Positions 14,190 through 20,553 of a stretch of 20,553 bases of DNA are shown here, one piece after another. The notes beneath the pieces were generated by a model. The model worked only from the letters and a program-made list of their open reading frames with translations. It did no database searches and was not told where the DNA came from. Source of the stretch: Clostridiales bacterium DTU092 (GTDB lineage: Bacteria; Bacillota; Clostridia; Caldicoprobacterales; Caldicoprobacteraceae); the NCBI GenBank assembly GCA_001513505.1, contig LFTM01000122.1, forward strand, positions 1 through 20,553, in the 5' to 3' direction. Both the position numbers and the translations under genes were made by a program. Every line of letters begins with the position of its first letter. Position 1 is the first letter of the stretch.

Positions 14190-15566
14190 ATGATAAAAAA
14201 TGAGCAAGTAGTAGGATATCTACCAGATGAACATCCACAATTTTGGAAATTATTGCTGTACGCAATACAACAGGTTATTGTAATGTTTCCTGCTACAGTA
14301 GCAGTCGCAATTATCACTGGTTTTCATATCTCAACAACTATTTTTGCAAGTGGTCTTGCAACCCTGTGTTTTATCCTCGTTACGGGAAGAAAAATACCCC
14401 TCTATTATGGTTCCAGCTTTTCTTATATTGCAGCAATTGGAAGCCTTATGGCCTCCGAAGCATTGGCAGGTTATGCACTGAACGATAAGATCGCAATAGC
14501 ACAGTTCGGTATTGTCATGTCCGGTTTTGTATCAATAGCAGCCGGATTTATAGTTAATCGGTTTGGACAGGATACCATAGAAAAGATTCTTCCGGCATCC
14601 ATTACCGGCCCCATTGCAATGGTAATTGGGCTTACCCTTGCAGGAACCGCTTTGCAGGATGCCTCATCCATTGCAATTGATGCAGCGGGTACACTGGCTG
14701 TTCCCGAATCCCGAGTATCTTTTGCAACCAATATGGCATGGATTGTTTCACTTGTTACAATGATATCAACCATACTGTTTTCGGTGTACTTAAAGGGATT
14801 TGCGGGGCAGATTCCGCTTCTTCTCGGTCCGATTGTAGGATGTATTACTGCGTTTATTATTAAGATTACAACAGACGTTGATCTTTTCAAAGTATTGCCA
14901 GAGACAGCCAACAGTGGATTTTTCGCACTTCCCATATTCACGTTGCCCAAACCGTCGTGGATGGCAGTTGCGGCCATTATGCCGGTAGCCATAGCCACTA
15001 TCCCCGAATCAACGGCTCATATTTATCAGCTTGATATTTATGTGAATGATCTGGCGGACAAAAAGAAGGCAGGTAAAAAGTATAATATTGCAGAACTGCT
15101 GGGGCTCAACTTAATTGGTGACGGAATAGGTGATATCGTTGCCGGCTTAATCGGTGGACCCGCCGGTACAAACTATGGGGAAAATATAAGCGCCATGGCA
15201 ATTACAAGGGTGTTCTCCATACCGGTTCTTATTGCAGCATCGATCATAGCCATGATTATTTCTTGCTTTACTCCCCTTATAAATGCTATTTACTCCATTC
15301 CGGCGTCAGTAATAGGTGGTATGGAAATATACCTGTTCGGCGCGATAGCTGCCCAGGGTGTTGCAATAATGATTGAGAAAAAAGTGGATATGTTCAGCGC
15401 CAGAAATATAGCTGTTATTGCAACCATCATGGTTATAGGTCTTGGTGGACAGTATGCATATGGAGGAAATATTCCGTTCTTCGGAATACAGATTCCCTGC
15501 ATCGCAGGTGCAGCTATATTTGGGATTATTCTGAACCTTATATTGAATATTGGAAAGAAAGAATAA
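14190..15566 (+). CDS. uraA: Uracil permease (NCS2 family, UraA-like)
   Basis: A 458-residue integral membrane transporter of the nucleobase/ascorbate (NCS2) family, with about 14 hydrophobic segments in the 7+7 inverted-repeat fold, importing uracil by proton symport. UraA-type features: FPATVAVAIITG near residue 31, ATIPESTAHIYQL (residues about 269-281, equivalent of the substrate-binding E241/H245 of E. coli UraA) and GGPAGTNYGENISAMAITRV (about 319-338, equivalent of E290). These favour uracil over xanthine or guanine. GAGAGGTG precedes the ATG. Regulation by the upstream attenuator fits a pyrimidine transporter. It is monocistronic, with a terminator at 15588. The family is certain; the substrate is well supported but not proven. 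Confidence 0.9.
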   Translation: MIKNEQVVGYLPDEHPQFWKLLLYAIQQVIVMFPATVAVAIITGFHISTTIFASGLATLCFILVTGRKIPLYYGSSFSYIAAIGSLMASEALAGYALNDKIAIAQFGIVMSGFVSIAAGFIVNRFGQDTIEKILPASITGPIAMVIGLTLAGTALQDASSIAIDAAGTLAVPESRVSFATNMAWIVSLVTMISTILFSVYLKGFAGQIPLLLGPIVGCITAFIIKITTDVDLFKVLPETANSGFFALPIFTLPKPSWMAVAAIMPVAIATIPESTAHIYQLDIYVNDLADKKKAGKKYNIAELLGLNLIGDGIGDIVAGLIGGPAGTNYGENISAMAITRVFSIPVLIAASIIAMIISCFTPLINAIYSIPASVIGGMEIYLFGAIAAQGVAIMIEKKVDMFSARNIAVIATIMVIGLGGQYAYGGNIPFFGIQIPCIAGAAIFGIILNLILNIGKKE

Positions 15567-15587
15567 ACTGTTGAAATAATACTGTCA

Positions 15588-15618
15588 GGGAGCTGTCTTT
15601 GTGACGGCTCCTTTTTTT
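15588..15618 (+). terminator. Terminator of the permease gene
   Basis: GGAGCTGTC (15589-15597) pairs with GACGGCTCC (15603-15611, one G-T), followed by seven T. Confidence 0.88.
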
Positions 15619-15626
15619 ACTCTGTC

Positions 15627-15655
15627 TTGATTTTATTTTTTCTGTATGACATAAT
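15627..15655 (+). promoter_or_regulatory. Promoter of tadA
   Basis: TTGATT (15627-15632), 17 bp, CATAAT (15650-15655). Predicted start near 15662, about 20 nt before the GTG at 15681. Confidence 0.6.
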
Positions 15656-15680
15656 GATTTAAAACTACGTTTGACTGGAT

Positions 15681-16133
15681 GTGATTAAGGTGCTGCAGAC
15701 TTTTATGGAACAAGCTCTGGAGGAGGCTCAAAAAGCCTACGACATGGGAGAGGTTCCTATAGGGGCTGTTATTGTCAAGGATGGTATAATAATAGCAAGG
15801 GGGCACAATTTAAGGGAAACATACAAGGATCCTACCCTTCATGCTGAAATGGTTGCTATACGGGAAGCTGCAGAAAAGTTAGGTGGATGGCGGCTTTCGG
15901 GATGTGAATTGTATGTCACACTGGAGCCTTGTCCCATGTGTGCTGGAGCTATTATTCAGTCCAGGATTGAACGGGTTATATTTGGAGCAATGGATCCCAA
16001 GGGCGGTTGTGCCGGCAGCCTTTACAATCTTCTGGCCGATTCACGGTTTAATCATCGGGCTGAAGTTGTTTCAGGGGTCATGGAGGAGGAATGCAGGCGG
16101 ATTATTCAGATTTTTTTCAAGGCAAAAAGGTAA
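15681..16133 (+). CDS. tadA: tRNA adenosine(34) deaminase
   Basis: Zinc enzyme converting A34 to inosine in tRNA-Arg(ACG), essential for reading CGN codons. The 150-residue product has the cytidine-deaminase-fold signature: HAEMVAIREA (H and catalytic E near residues 54-56) and PCPMCAGAI (two zinc cysteines near 84-87), with the C-terminal FF-K helix typical of TadA. Start: GTG at 15681 gives a length like B. subtilis TadA; ATG at 15705 would still leave the core intact. Neither start has a strong ribosome site. It has its own promoter. Neighbours are a uracil permease and a MATE pump, with no functional link apparent. Confidence 0.94.
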   Translation: MIKVLQTFMEQALEEAQKAYDMGEVPIGAVIVKDGIIIARGHNLRETYKDPTLHAEMVAIREAAEKLGGWRLSGCELYVTLEPCPMCAGAIIQSRIERVIFGAMDPKGGCAGSLYNLLADSRFNHRAEVVSGVMEEECRRIIQIFFKAKR

Positions 16134-16165
16134 CAAAGCATCCTCTTAAATAAATCTGCTGAATA

Positions 16166-16194
16166 TTGACAGGACAATTATTTGTATGTAATAT
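16166..16194 (+). promoter_or_regulatory. Promoter of the MATE transporter gene
   Basis: Perfect TTGACA (16166-16171), 17-bp spacer, TAATAT (16189-16194). This is the best SigmaA match in the window; the leader would be about 45 nt. Confidence 0.75.
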
Positions 16195-16245
16195 AGTCTA
16201 ATGGAACAAAAAGTAAAATAAATAATAGAAAGAAGATATGCCGAT

Positions 16246-17613
16246 ATGCAGAAATCATCGAAAAATATATACAAATGGGTTTTAAGTCTGGCTGCTCCTA
16301 TTGCACTGCAGAATATTATCACCATGTCGGTAAACCTTGCCGATAATCTTATGGTAGGCTCTCTCGGAGAGCTTCCCTTATCAGCAATGTATGTAGCCCA
16401 CCAGCTTCAAAATATACTTCATATGCTGATAATTGGGTTAACAGCGGCATTAACAATTTTAGCATCCCAGTATTGGGGCAAAAGGGATACGGATAGTGTA
16501 AAAATGCTCATTGGTATAGCCTTAAAGTTCAGCATGAGCGCAGGGCTTTTATTCCTGCTGATAACATTGTTTTTCCCTGAACAGGTAATAAGGCTGTTCA
16601 CCAACGAGCCTCATGTCATACCTGAAGCTGTAAAACACTTGGAGATTTTACGATACAGTTATATATTCTTTTGTGTTACCCAGGTTTTAGTGGCGGCTAT
16701 GCGTTGTGTTGAGACGGTCAGGGTTGGAATGTACCTGTCGATTGTCACCTTCTTTGTGAACGTTTTTCTTAACTGGGTATTGATATTTGGTAAATTGGGT
16801 GCTCCTGCCCTCGGTGGAAATGGTGCCGCTATTGCCACGGTTATTGCGCGTATATTGGAAACAGTCCTTATTATCCTGTATATAAGGTTTGTTGATAGAA
16901 AGCTCAGGATTAGGATTAAGGATTTGATTAAATCAAATATAACGCTGGTTAAGGACTTTTTCAGATACGGTTTTCCTGTGATACTGGGGGATATATTCTG
17001 GGGCATCAACCTTGCCACACAGGGTGCCATTATTGGAAGACTGGGTTCTGTAGCTACAGCTTCCGTCAGTATTGCAAACACTGTTTTCTCGCTGTTTTCT
17101 GTCGGTGTGTACGGAACCGCAGGTGCTTCGTCAGTAATTATAGGTCAGACTGTTGGTGCCGGGGAATACGAAAGGGTAAAGAAATATGCCCGGAAACTAC
17201 AGGTTTTGTTCATAATTATTGGCTTGATTTCGGGTGGCTTATTATATATAGCAAGGGACTATATAATGCTGCTATATAATGTTTCGGAAGACACTGCAGT
17301 TCTGGCCAAAAAATTAATGACGGTTTTATCGGTTACTATGATAGGTACTTCATATCAGATGTCATCCCTTACCGGTATTGTCAGGGCGGGTGGATCTGTA
17401 TACTTTGTGCTTATAAACGATCTTATCTTCGTCTGGCTGATTGTTATACCATCAGCGATGATCGCAGCCTTTGTATTACATGCCTCTCCTGTAGTGGTAT
17501 TTGCCTGTTTAAAATGTGACCAGATATTGAAATGTGCTGTTGCAGTGGTTAAAGTTAACAGGTTTAAATGGATTAAAAATCTTACCCGGGAACCGGCTAC
17601 GGCAGTTAAGTAA
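16246..17613 (+). CDS. MATE-family multidrug efflux transporter
   Basis: A 455-residue polytopic membrane protein with twelve predicted hydrophobic segments in two homologous halves, the MATE (NorM/DinF-like) layout. Typical family sequence is visible at the N-terminus: LAAPIALQNIITMSVNLADN then LMVGSLGELPLSA, and GLTAALTILASQYWGKRD. The second half repeats the pattern (GFPVILGDIFWGINLATQGA ... GTAGASSVIIGQTVGAGEYE). It would export cationic drugs or toxic compounds using a Na+ or H+ gradient. The length is normal. The ribosome site (AGAAAGAAG) is weak. A strong promoter precedes it; the Nudix gene follows by about 115 bp with no terminator, so read-through is likely. Substrate unknown. Confidence 0.93.
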   Translation: MQKSSKNIYKWVLSLAAPIALQNIITMSVNLADNLMVGSLGELPLSAMYVAHQLQNILHMLIIGLTAALTILASQYWGKRDTDSVKMLIGIALKFSMSAGLLFLLITLFFPEQVIRLFTNEPHVIPEAVKHLEILRYSYIFFCVTQVLVAAMRCVETVRVGMYLSIVTFFVNVFLNWVLIFGKLGAPALGGNGAAIATVIARILETVLIILYIRFVDRKLRIRIKDLIKSNITLVKDFFRYGFPVILGDIFWGINLATQGAIIGRLGSVATASVSIANTVFSLFSVGVYGTAGASSVIIGQTVGAGEYERVKKYARKLQVLFIIIGLISGGLLYIARDYIMLLYNVSEDTAVLAKKLMTVLSVTMIGTSYQMSSLTGIVRAGGSVYFVLINDLIFVWLIVIPSAMIAAFVLHASPVVVFACLKCDQILKCAVAVVKVNRFKWIKNLTREPATAVK

Positions 17614-17727
17614 TCGCGGGAATACTAAAAGGCTCTGTGATATAGTACTGCTGATTAGCGGTTATCGTGGTTCGAATCGTTAATATCTATATGTGATAAG
17701 ATGTTGCGGAAAAAGGATGCGTGCCTT

Positions 17728-18129
17728 ATGACCACGGTTATTGCGGCTATTATCCTAAAAGAGGGGAAAGTGCTTATAGCACAGCGTGCACAAGGCCAAA
17801 ATCTGGCCGGTAAATGGGAGTTTCCCGGCGGTAAGATAAAAGCCGGGGAGACACCGGAGGAGTGCCTGAAGCGGGAGATAAAAGAGGAGCTGGATTTAGA
17901 CATCGAAGTTGATGAGTTTTTTGGTGAAAACATATATAGCTATGAAACCGGGACCATAAGGCTGGTTGCATATAAGGCTCAGTTGATTGGCGGACAGTGC
18001 CGGCTTAAGGTACACAGCCGGGTTGAGTGGGTTAAGCCGCATGACCTGGCAGGTTATGATTTTTCACCGGCCGATGTTCCTTTTGTGGAAAAACTGGGGA
18101 GAAACTGCTGGAAATGGTTACGTAAATAA
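17728..18129 (+). CDS. Nudix hydrolase, MutT/8-oxo-dGTP type
   Basis: A 133-residue Nudix pyrophosphohydrolase that probably cleans oxidised or non-canonical nucleoside triphosphates. The Nudix box is complete: G35, E41, R49, E50, E53 and E54 in GGKIKAGETPEE and REIKEELDLDI (consensus GX5EX7REUXEEXGU, with D instead of the last G, as often in MutT-like and CTP pyrophosphohydrolase proteins). The N-terminal TTVIAAIILKEGKVLIAQRA and GKWEFPGG are typical of the MutT group. ATG 17728 has AAAAGGA upstream at 11 bp; an in-frame ATG at 17701 adds nine basic residues but has no ribosome site. It probably lies on the MATE transcript. A terminator follows. The exact substrate cannot be fixed by sequence. 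Confidence 0.91.
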   Translation: MTTVIAAIILKEGKVLIAQRAQGQNLAGKWEFPGGKIKAGETPEECLKREIKEELDLDIEVDEFFGENIYSYETGTIRLVAYKAQLIGGQCRLKVHSRVEWVKPHDLAGYDFSPADVPFVEKLGRNCWKWLRK

Positions 18130-18176
18130 ATCTTATAGATTAGTGGTCCAAGGGTATGAATGTATATTGGATATGT

Positions 18177-18210
18177 ATAAAACGCTGATTATCAGCGGTT
18201 TTCTTTTATT
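18177..18210 (+). terminator. Terminator of the MATE-Nudix unit
   Basis: AAAACGCTGA (18179-18188) pairs with TCAGCGGTTTT (18192-18202, one bulged G) around TTA, then CTTTTATT. Confidence 0.72.
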
Positions 18211-18291
18211 AAGACAGATATAGAGTATGTTTGTAAGTTATATTTGTTTGTGGATAACATTAAAGTTACACATAAAAAATAATGAAAAACA

Positions 18292-18300
18292 TGCTATACT
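18292..18300 (+). promoter_or_regulatory. Extended -10 upstream of the methylase
   Basis: TGCTATACT gives an extended -10 (TG at 18292-18293, TATACT at 18295-18300) without a good -35. It would leave a leader of about 80 nt. Confidence 0.35.
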
Positions 18301-18388
18301 AAAAATGGTCAATGTTATGGTGTCTGATCCGGACTAATTTTGTGTTACCACAAATAACCCCTGGAATACCGGCTGTGAGGTGTAACAA

Positions 18389-19342
18389 TTGGACAAAATG
18401 AGAGAAAAATGCAGACCATCGGATGAAACGGTGAATGCCAGGCCTTTTCTTAAATGGGCGGGTGGTAAAGCGCAATTACTGGATGAATTATATAAGAGAT
18501 TGCCGCCGTTATTTATTGAAAGCGGGGAAATACAAAGGTATGTGGAACCGTTTGTAGGTGGTGGGGCACTCTTTTTCTTTTTAAAAAGAAAATTCAAAAT
18601 AAATGAGGCTTTTTTATTTGATATAAATAGGGAACTGATTGTTGGTTATTGGACAATTCAAAGAAATGTAAATGAGTTGATTGATGAGCTGAGTATTGTG
18701 GAAGAGACGTATTTGAAGCTGTCGGAACAGCAAAGGAAATCTTATTATTATAAAATGAGAGATGAATATAACAGGCAAAAAGAAGAGTTTGATTATACCA
18801 ATTACAACCCAGACTGGATAAAAAGGGCGGTTTACTTAATTTTCCTGAATAAGACATGCTATAATGGTTTGTATCGTTTAAACAGGAAAGGTGAATTCAA
18901 TGTCCCCTTTGGGAGATATAAAAAGCCGGCAATATGTGATTCAGATAATTTAATCGAGGTAAGCAAAGCTTTAACGGATACGGAGATTATAAGCGGGGAC
19001 TTTGAAGAGAGCAGAAAGTATGTACAGACAAACACGTTGGTTTATCTCGATCCCCCCTATCGTCCTTTAAATAATACTTCCAGTTTCACAAGCTACAGTG
19101 AAGACGGATTTTGTGATAATGATCAGATAAGGTTGGCTAATTTTTTTGAAGAGATGGACAAAAAAGGGGCTTATCTCATGCTTAGTAATTCAGATCCAAA
19201 AAACCAAGACCAGAGGGATAACTTTTTTGACAGACTGTATGAAGGATTTGTGGTTGAAAGGGTCAGAGCAAAACGATATATCAACCGTAATGCCGACAAA
19301 CGAGGCGATATCAGTGAGCTAATAATAAGGAATTATGAATAG
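18389..19342 (+). CDS. Dam-family (D12 class) DNA adenine methylase, solitary
   Basis: A 317-residue N6-adenine methyltransferase using S-adenosylmethionine. Class D12 motifs in alpha order: FLKWAGGKAQLLDEL (20-34, SAM binding), VEPFVGGGALF (52-62, motif I, F-x-G-x-G), then the target-recognition region (NKTCYNGLYRLNRKGEFNVP then FGRYKKPAI), the catalytic DPPY (221-224) and the Dam-type SSFTSYSEDGF. The group includes Dam, DpnM and MboI methylases, so GATC is a likely target, but this is inference. The start is TTG: GAGGTG lies six bases before it, whereas the ATG at 18398 is 15 bases away. No restriction gene is adjacent (Nudix before, tyrS after), so it is an orphan methylase, perhaps regulatory or anti-restriction. 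Confidence 0.92.
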   Translation: MDKMREKCRPSDETVNARPFLKWAGGKAQLLDELYKRLPPLFIESGEIQRYVEPFVGGGALFFFLKRKFKINEAFLFDINRELIVGYWTIQRNVNELIDELSIVEETYLKLSEQQRKSYYYKMRDEYNRQKEEFDYTNYNPDWIKRAVYLIFLNKTCYNGLYRLNRKGEFNVPFGRYKKPAICDSDNLIEVSKALTDTEIISGDFEESRKYVQTNTLVYLDPPYRPLNNTSSFTSYSEDGFCDNDQIRLANFFEEMDKKGAYLMLSNSDPKNQDQRDNFFDRLYEGFVVERVRAKRYINRNADKRGDISELIIRNYE

Positions 19343-19361
19343 ATGGTGTTTTAATCGGTGC

Positions 19362-19390
19362 TTGAATTTGTGGGGCATATAAGTTAAAAT
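19362..19390 (+). promoter_or_regulatory. Promoter of tyrS
   Basis: TTGAAT (19362-19367), 17 bp, TAAAAT (19385-19390). The leader would be about 55 nt, too short for a T-box. Confidence 0.58.
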
Positions 19391-19451
19391 GTTATGAAAA
19401 GCAAGTGAGCGGTAACAAGTTAGAACAAATTAAAAAATTGGAGGAATTAAA

Positions 19452-20553
19452 GTGGCTAATGTATATGATATCTTAAAAGAGAGAGGATACATTGCGCAGG
19501 TTACTCATGAAGAAGAGGTAAGAGAGCTTCTGGGACGTGAACCGGTAACCTTTTATATAGGTTTTGATCCAACTGCTGACAGTTTGCATGTAGGGCATTA
19601 TATCCAGGTTATGGTCATGGCTCATATGCAGCGGGCAGGACATCGTCCTATTGCTCTTATAGGTGGCGGTACTGCCATGATTGGGGATCCCAGTGGCAGA
19701 ACCGATATGCGGGAGATGATGACCCGGGAGATCATTGCCAAAAACGCCCAGGCCTTCAAAAAGCAAATGTCCAGGTTCCTGGATTTTTCCGATGGCAAAG
19801 CTCTTATGGAGAATAATGCTGATTGGTTGCTCGATCTAAACTATGTCCAGTTTCTAAGGGAAATAGGCGTTCATTTTTCGGTAAACCGTATGCTGGCTGC
19901 AGAGTGTTTTAAAGCCCGTCTTGAACGCGGTCTGTCGTTTTTAGAGTTTAACTATATGCTGATGCAGGCCTATGACTTTCTTGAGTTATACAGGAGACAT
20001 GGTTGCCGCATTCAAATGGGCGGCGATGATCAATGGTCAAATATCCTGGCCGGGGTTGATCTCATCAGGAGAGTAGAAGGTGCCGAGGCATACGGTATCA
20101 CCTTTACGCTGCTGACAACCAGCGACGGTCAGAAGATGGGGAAGACCAGGGCAGGGGCCGTTTGGTTGGATCCCAATAAAACGAGTCCCTACGATTTTTA
20201 TCAGTACTGGCGAAATGTTGATGACGCGGATGTTAAGAAATGCCTTGCTCTGCTGACATTTTTACCTATGGATGAGGTAAACAGGTTGGGTAACCTGCCC
20301 GGGGAACAGATAAACGAAGCCAAGAAGGTTCTTGCCTATGAACTTACGAAAAACGTTCATGGTGAGGAGGAAGCGATCAAGGCTCAAAAAGCTGCTGAAG
20401 CCCTTTTTGGTGGCGGGGGCGATTTGGATACAGTTCCCACCACCGAAATAACCGCAGATGAGTTCAGAGAGAATTCAAACATACTGGACCTGCTGCACAG
20501 CATAGGGTTTATTCCCTCCAAAGGCGAGGGGCGGCGTCTGATTACCCAGGGCG
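19452..20553 (+). CDS. tyrS: Tyrosyl-tRNA synthetase, C-terminus beyond right edge
   Basis: Class I aminoacyl-tRNA synthetase charging tRNA-Tyr. GTG start at 19452 with GGAGG seven bases upstream; 367 residues of about 405-410 are visible, with an open frame to the edge. Signatures: FYIGFDPTADSLHVGHY (HIGH equivalent HVGH at 46-49), GGGTAMIGDPSGRTDMR, QMGGDDQWSNILAG (tyrosine-binding region) and KMGKT at 228-232 (KMSKS equivalent). The C-terminal S4 RNA-binding domain begins with NILDLLHSIGFIPSKGEGRR near the edge. The sequence is closest in style to the TyrS group with HVGH and KMGKT seen across Gram-positives. Unlike many Firmicute tyrS genes it has no room for a T-box leader. Confidence 0.96.
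   Translation, partial: MANVYDILKERGYIAQVTHEEEVRELLGREPVTFYIGFDPTADSLHVGHYIQVMVMAHMQRAGHRPIALIGGGTAMIGDPSGRTDMREMMTREIIAKNAQAFKKQMSRFLDFSDGKALMENNADWLLDLNYVQFLREIGVHFSVNRMLAAECFKARLERGLSFLEFNYMLMQAYDFLELYRRHGCRIQMGGDDQWSNILAGVDLIRRVEGAEAYGITFTLLTTSDGQKMGKTRAGAVWLDPNKTSPYDFYQYWRNVDDADVKKCLALLTFLPMDEVNRLGNLPGEQINEAKKVLAYELTKNVHGEEEAIKAQKAAEALFGGGGDLDTVPTTEITADEFRENSNILDLLHSIGFIPSKGEGRRLITQG

Noticed and set aside
14471..14998. Minus-strand frame of 175 codons inside the uracil permease gene
   Set aside because: Shadow of the permease coding sequence; low-complexity composition, no ribosome site or promoter.
16659..17081. Minus-strand frame of 140 codons inside the MATE gene
   Set aside because: Shadow of a certain membrane-protein gene, no independent support.
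17668..17684. T-loop-like GGTTCGAATC before the Nudix gene
   Set aside because: The surrounding bases do not form a T-stem, acceptor or CCA end; probably chance.
1..20553. CRISPR array, insertion sequence, restriction system or toxin-antitoxin pair
   Set aside because: No regularly spaced repeats, no transposase frame, no restriction or toxin motif found on either strand.

Overview
The window looks like the chromosome of a low-to-mid GC, Gram-positive spore-former of the class Clostridia. Indications are strong GGAGG ribosome sites, frequent GTG/TTG starts, a CotA-type spore-coat laccase, small CotF-like coat proteins, a lipobox lipoprotein and a PyrR-like leader on a uracil permease. I cannot name the species.

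Left part (1 to about 3274): the remnant of an integrative element (ICE or prophage). In minus orientation lie a tyrosine integrase cut by the left edge, an ImmA/IrrE-type metallopeptidase, and the 3' part of an XRE repressor whose N-terminus is gone. The repressor runs head-on into the 5'-truncated end of an unrelated plus-strand gene at about 1640-1655, which looks like an internal deletion that removed the body of the element. A membrane-anchored unknown protein follows. The right end is marked by the 3' half of a tRNA-Arg(CCU) gene at 3230-3274, from anticodon loop to CCA, followed by a tRNA-type terminator. This is the expected att scar, with the intact tRNA predicted just beyond the left edge.

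Backbone, 3275-8330: two tiny coupled CotF-like genes on the plus strand; then, on the minus strand, a DUF3160 lipoprotein, alanine dehydrogenase (ald) and a LURP-one/YxjI-like protein. 8470-12398 (all minus): an OmpR-family response regulator and histidine kinase with an ATGA overlap, downstream of a CotA-like laccase that has a SigmaK-like promoter 25-60 bp before its start codon.

12486 to the right edge (all plus): tRNA-Ser(CGA), a divergent ADP-ribosylglycohydrolase, a uracil permease behind an attenuator with mutually exclusive hairpins, tadA, a MATE transporter, a Nudix hydrolase, a solitary Dam-type methylase starting with TTG, and tyrS cut by the right edge.

Most backbone genes are single transcription units with their own promoters and terminators. 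The least ordinary parts are the deleted element with its att scar, the mini CotF pair, the uracil permease leader and the altered ADP-ribosylglycohydrolase metal motif. I found no CRISPR array, no insertion sequence and no clearly new multigene system.
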